NCBI GenBank assembly: GCA_027625915.1
Contig: JANTQA010000030.1
Span: 1,612,001-1,676,000 of the forward strand
DNA length: 64,000 nt
Direction: 5' to 3'
Source of the DNA: Anaeramoeba flamelloides
Taxonomy: Eukaryota; Metamonada; Anaeramoebidae
Both the position numbers and the translations under genes were made by a program. Positions 59,441-64,000 of this stretch are shown piece after piece (the first letter of the stretch is position 1; every line of letters begins with the position of its first letter). The notes under the pieces were generated by a model that was not told the origin of the DNA, did not search any database, and saw nothing but the letters and a program-made list of their open reading frames with translations.

Positions 59441-59721
59441 TATTTGGTTATCTTGTGATATTTTTAATGTTTGAAAATTATTGAATGGTTCTTATATCAA
59501 TAACATTTTATAAATTAAAAATCAATTCTTAATTTAGAATGAAAATGACTATTTATAATTGAAATGTAGCTTCTGATTAAAAAAATGTACAAAAGTCTCT
59601 TGTGACTATCTTAAAAAATTTCATATATGTATATACCCTTTCTTATTTTTCTTAGAAATTCATAAATTGAACTGTTTAACAAATAAAAAGTAAATTATAT
59701 TAAAAAAAAAAGAAAGATAAT

Positions 59722-61481
59722 TTATTTTTTAACATGGCTATTTGTTCTTTTTCTTTTCTTTTCTTGCATCACGGTTTTTTTTTTATCATTTTCTTTATGA
59801 AGCTTTGAAATATTTTTATTATTTTCATCAAATTTCAGATTAAATTTTGGTTTTTCATTCTCCCACTCAATCTTTTTTCTCTCCTTTCCAGATCCTTCTT
59901 CCTTTTCATCTTCAACTTCTTTGTCTTTTTGATTAATAAACGAAACAGTCATTGCCTTTAAATCATTATTTTCCTTTAATAAATTCATATTTGAAGATCT
60001 TATCAATCGGAAAGCTTTCCAATTATATTCAGGCGAAATATTTGAAAACTTTTTATTATCAACTTCTAATTTATTATCAATTTCATTTGTAATGGGCTTT
60101 AGATAATTCCACAATGAAAGATTTTGTTCAAATTGATCATAATTATTCTCCTTCTCCTTCTCCTTCTCACCCCCCTTCTCATTGCCCATCTCATTATTAT
60201 TCACATTTTCATCATGGCTTTTGTTGATTTTATTAATAAAATTTTCATCAAATTTCCAATTTTGGAAAAAATCTAACTTTCTTTTTGTTGATTTAACATT
60301 TGCCTTTTTTAAATTTCTTGAAGTTCTATGCTTTTTTTGTGTTTGCTTTTTTTTTTGATTTGCTCGTCTATTTTCATTTTCTAATTTATTTTGTTGTTCA
60401 ATTTTACTTAAAATATCTGGGCATTTTTCTTTTTTCCAAATTGCCCAATTATTATTATTGTGTAAAATTGCTTGTAGCTGCTCAAAAGATTTTGGATATA
60501 ATTTTTTCAATAATTTCAAAGCACGATCATTTAAAGTAATTAATTGCTTTTTGCGGATTTCATTTTTATTAAAATAATCGTCATCATTTAATTTTGCTTT
60601 TATTGAATTAAAAAAAATTAAGATTTGGAAAAGAATTGTTTTTTTAAAATTATAATCTTTTAGAGTCTCTTCAAAGACTTTGGAACTAGTCAAATATTTT
60701 TGAAATAAAAAGGGGAAAAAATTGTTATTTAGATGATTAACACTAACACTTTCCAATTTGCTTATTACTTTTTCTAATAATTCAATTAATTCAATACAAT
60801 TATTATTAATTAAAAATTTTTTTTTGCCCGTGAGATAACTTTGAAGCTCCCAAAAAGTTTTATAAAAGGAATAATCAAACGCTTTTTTTTTTAATTCTTC
60901 TTTATGTTTTTCATTTTCTTTTTGGTTTTCTTTTTTTTCGTTTTCATTTGTATTTTCTTGATCCTTTTCCTTTGTTATTTCTTTTTCATTTTCCTTTGTT
61001 ATTTCTTTTTTTTCAGTTGTTTGATCTTTTTTCTCTTCTGTTTCAATTTCCATTCCATCTTGTTTTAAATTGTTAGGGTTTGTAGTTGTCTCTTTTTCAT
61101 ACATTAAATCCCAATAATTATTAAAAGAAGATGCCAAGTTTACACCTGATTTTTCAGATAATGGAAAAAGATTTGTGAGAAACATTCTAATTTGTGAATA
61201 AAAAACATGGTCTTCCGTTTTTGAAATCCTTTCTAATAATTGGTTACATGTTCTTAAAATAATTAATTTATGAAGAATATCCTTTACTAAAGTTTTGATC
61301 CAATTTAATTGTTGCTGAAGTAAATCAAAAGTTTGTTTCATTATTTCAATAGAAAAACATGAATCAAAAAAGTCTTCAAAAAGTAAGAGTGTTATTTTGC
61401 TCGACAATGTTTCTTTACAAGAAAGATTAATTGCAAAATTAAGAAGAAACAAACAGTTTTTATTATTTGACTAAAGTTGTT

Positions 61482-61522
<41 letters not shown>

Positions 61523-61816
61523 TTTGTGAAATTAAAAGTAAAAAGTAAAAAATAAAAAGGATGTGATCGAAAAAAAATAAAAAGAATTAAAAAGTTAAGT
61601 CTTGGATCTTAATATAAAGAAGGTTACTATTAATTCCTGCTGTGATTTTCGAAAAATTAATTCAAGTATTGTTTCTTGTATCGTGCTATCCAAATGTGAA
61701 ATTTCATTTTTAATTTCTTTATTAAAATTGTTTTCAGCTTCTTTGAGATTTTGACTGTCCAATGTCTTTTTTAAAATTTCCACACAATTGTTTTTTATTT
61801 CATGAAAAGTTTCCAT
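59722..61816 (-). CDS. THOC1: THO complex subunit 1 (HPR1), two exons
   Basis: Core subunit of THO/TREX, which couples transcription to mRNA packaging and export. Exons are 61816-61628 (63 codons, first ATG) and 61470-59722 (582 codons plus TAA), giving 645 aa (human 657). The 157-bp intron is phase 0, donor GTAACC, acceptor TTTAG. Strongest signature: NQLLERISKTEDHVF, then IRMFLTNLFPLSEKSGVNL (139-175), nearly identical in pattern to animal THOC1. Also present: the FYKTFWELQSYLT segment after an acidic low-complexity insert (about 190-260), KYLTSSKVFEETLKDYNFKK, NNWAIWKKEKCP, and EYNWKAFRLIRSSN. Exon 1 carries the N-terminal helix with LDSTIQETILE. The tail is Lys/Glu-rich; the C-terminal death domain of animal THOC1 is not seen. 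Probably nuclear, judging from the RKRTNSHVKK end. Confidence 0.93.
61471..61627 (-). other. THOC1 intron with 39-base A tract next to the 3' splice site
   Basis: On the coding strand, an uninterrupted run of 39 A (61483-61521) lies only 10 bases before the TAG acceptor, where a pyrimidine tract would normally be. The flanking exons join in phase 0 to give a family-consistent protein. Confidence 0.8.
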
Positions 61817-64000
61817 AAGCAAATAAATGATAAAAAAATGATTTTATAAAATTACTGGTTTTTGACAGTACTTTGGGATTCAATTTCTGCAGATTATCTT
61901 TTTTTCTTTCTGAAATCAATCGAGACTTTCAAATTCTGGGTTCACCCAAAATATACAAAACAAAAAGGTCAATTAAATCAATTTAGACGACAGACTAGTT
62001 CCCATTACTTTTAAAGAACTCGTTGTTAAACAATCTGAAAATGAAGTTAATATTTTCCCCTTTTTTGATGAAAATAACAGACAAAGCCACAACAAACAGT
62101 CTCAGGGTTTTAAGAAATCGTTGTACCCGTTCAAAGATTCCAACAATTTAATAATCAAGTTCATTTTTTCAATAACTTGATAGAGTGAAAAAAAGATCCT
62201 ATCAACAAAAAGTTCTTCAAAGTTTCATTACAAAAAAAAAATCTTTTTTTATTGTTTTATTGTTTGTAGTTTTATTTGTCAAGTTGTATCTTGAGTATAA
62301 AAAAATAAATAGCTTCTCATATTGTTTTATTTCAATAAAAATTCAGTTTTGTAATCTATTTTTGTCTTGAAAGAAGTAAAAAATGATATTTTTGAAGTCA
62401 AAAAATAGGATCTTGTGACTTTTGGATAACACAACCGATCACATATTATTACAAGAAAAATTTTATTATTTAACAATGGGGGCAAGTATAGACAAGAAAG
62501 AATTATAATAAAGAGATTTTTTCTTAACCAAACAATATCGAAAATAATTCAAATTTAAAATATCCATTTTCGAGGCTTAAATACTGAGGTTTTTAATAAA
62601 AAAAAATAATAAATAAAAAATAATTTTATATACAAATATAATTTCAAAGAGTTCACAAAAAGTATAATTTTTGGTTATTGATTTATAGTTCTTATTCTTT
62701 TTTTAATCTATCTGAGCTTTTCTAATTTCTAATATAAAATTTAGCAATATGTTTAATAAAAAAAAGTTTCATAAAAGTAAACTATATAATTTTTTTTGAT
62801 TCAATTCATTACAAAAGAAAACCTTAATTAACACACTGATTCCTTGATTTTGTAAAAATTAAAAATGAATTTTTACAAGAAAAAAAAAAAGCAATTTTGA
62901 ATCTATCTGGAAGAATAATACTAATATTAATGCAAATATTTTAAAAAAGAATTTTGTTTCAATTTAAATTTTGATCGATTTTTTTTTTTTTATTGTAGGT
63001 GTTAAGATATCCAACTTTAAAAGAGACAACATCAGGGTTCAAAAATAAATTAGCTATTTTTACATTCTTAAACTACCATCTATTAAAATTTTACTTTTTG
63101 ATAGCGTATCTAGATTTGCACAACTTAAAAACAGCCAGATGGAAAATATTTTTAGAAATATTTTCATTGATGAAATAGGTATATGTTTAATTTTGAAACT
63201 ACTTTTAATGAAATAACTTTTTTAATTTTGTTCAATTTACAAAATTATTGTTCAAAAAAAGAAATTTATATATACTTGAAGAAAGAAAAATACAAACGAA
63301 CCCATTAATTCATTTTTCAAAAAATTTGTAATGTTCGTTCTAGTTATAAGATTCATACTTTTATTTAAATTTAAGGCACAAAAAAATCTCCTAAACAAGA
63401 GTTATTTTTTGGAATAATTTTTATTTTATGAGAATCTGAATTTTATGCTTTAATTGGGAATTATTTGTGCCTTAATAATTTGTTTAAATTTTGCCTTAAA
63501 ACCAGAGATTGCTGTACTTGTATAATTTTTATTGATTTTTCTTTTTTGTTCTGGAAATTATTTTGAAATTTAAATTCATCTCATTATCTAAACTATTTTG
63601 TACAGTAAAAAATATCAAAATTATTTATATTTTATCTATTTTAACATTTTTTTAATAAATAACAAAATTTTTTTTTTCTTTTTATTGTTAGATTTGTATG
63701 ATTTTGTGATTAATAATAAATTATTTAATACAGAACAACCACTTGAAAAAAGTTAAAACTTAAAATGTATCAAGTGTCTATTAACCTTTTAAGTTATTTA
63801 GGCAACACTTTGAAAATCTTTTAGTATCCTTTGTTTAAAATAGATGTTGGCACAATAATTTGAACTTTTCTTATGATCTTTCTCAAAAGTCTCAAGATTT
63901 TGATAATAATATTCATAAGATGAAAAACCTAAAATTTCAATACATAATTTAAATGAAAAGCCAATTAACGATTTGGATGAAGTGAAATAATGATAGATCT
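61817..64000. other. intergenic, one coding-like patch, degraded MITE
   Basis: Upstream of THOC1. On the plus strand a frame after an acceptor-like TTTAG at 61985 reads DDRLVPITFKELVVKQ and onward to about 62085. A 61-bp GT-AG interval (starting GTACCC) could link it to a frame with a membrane-anchor-like run (SFFIVLLFVVLFVKLYLEY) near 62245-62300. No start codon could be placed, so no gene is called. The right part is AT-rich and holds a degraded family-1 element. Confidence 0.35.
63336..63512. mobile_element. family-1 foldback MITE, degraded copy E
   Basis: TTTAAGGCACAAAAAAATCTC on the left arm and TTGTGCCTTAAT on the right arm are kept, with GAATCTGAATTTTATGCTTTA between; the outer ends are eroded. 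The right end meets TA near 63513. Confidence 0.55.

Larger units (their letters stand above)
56396..59721. other. intergenic, no confident gene
   Basis: Includes a C11-A25 junction (57501-57536), a possible 98-aa open frame (58067-58363, listed separately) and a family-6 repeat. The 72-codon frame at 56742-56960 (true ATG) is Lys/Ser-rich at its end and could be read as an exon ending at GTAAAA, but I have no support for it. Confidence 0.35.

Noticed and set aside
1-64000. tRNA, rRNA, spliceosomal snRNA, CRISPR arrays, retroelement or virus-like genes
   Set aside because: Looked for by eye through conserved RNA boxes, regularly spaced direct repeats, and reverse transcriptase, integrase or capsid motifs; none seen. 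A structure-aware RNA search could still find a divergent RNA gene.

Overview
The window is 64 kb of an extremely AT-rich nuclear genome from a unicellular eukaryote. It has long A and T homopolymers, (TA)n tracts, GT-AG introns and a standard code (TAA and TGA both end genes). Lys/Glu/Asn-rich low-complexity proteins together with THO, Integrator and BORC subunits and a TALE-like homeodomain protein point to a free-living, probably amoeboid protist. Anaeramoeba- or Dictyostelium-like genomes have this texture, but I cannot name the species from sequence alone.

Eight protein-coding genes can be supported. On the minus strand, left to right: a DUF3293 protein (6.6-7.1 kb); an unrecognised 142-aa two-exon gene (11.2-11.9 kb); a long-chain acyl-CoA synthetase in three exons spread over 8.8 kb (16.5-25.4 kb); a BORCS8-like lysosome-positioning subunit (30.4-31.1 kb); ribosomal P0 in three exons (41.5-43.0 kb); and THOC1/HPR1 in two exons (59.7-61.8 kb). 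On the plus strand: Integrator subunit 13 (35.0-37.3 kb, no intron) and a divergent TALE-like homeodomain protein (53.3-54.3 kb, no intron). I worked out exon joins by matching donor and acceptor sites, reading phase and family continuity; all multi-exon genes close in frame. The genes do not form a pathway. Three act on nuclear RNA production or transcription (THOC1, INTS13, homeodomain), one in translation (P0), one in lipid activation (ACSL) and one in lysosome movement (BORCS8).

Genes take up roughly a sixth of the window. Much of the rest is a graveyard of short non-coding repeats. Families seen: (1) a ~200-bp foldback element flanked by TA, five full-length, one degraded and at least four single-arm copies; (2) a ~530-bp element with ~25-bp terminal inverted repeats and TA flanks, four copies; (3) an element with blocks of iterated ATCGCGAT/ATCACGAT words, two copies in opposite orientation; (4) a 760-bp element with 110-bp inverted arms; (5) an ~800-bp element, two copies, one split by a family-1 insertion; (6)-(9) further dispersed repeats of 100-600 bp. 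A 521-bp element with TTAA ends and several perfect hairpins are also present. The first ACSL intron (6.6 kb, against 101-320 bp for the others) is a landing pad for five of these families. No transposase, reverse transcriptase, capsid gene, tRNA, rRNA or CRISPR array was seen.
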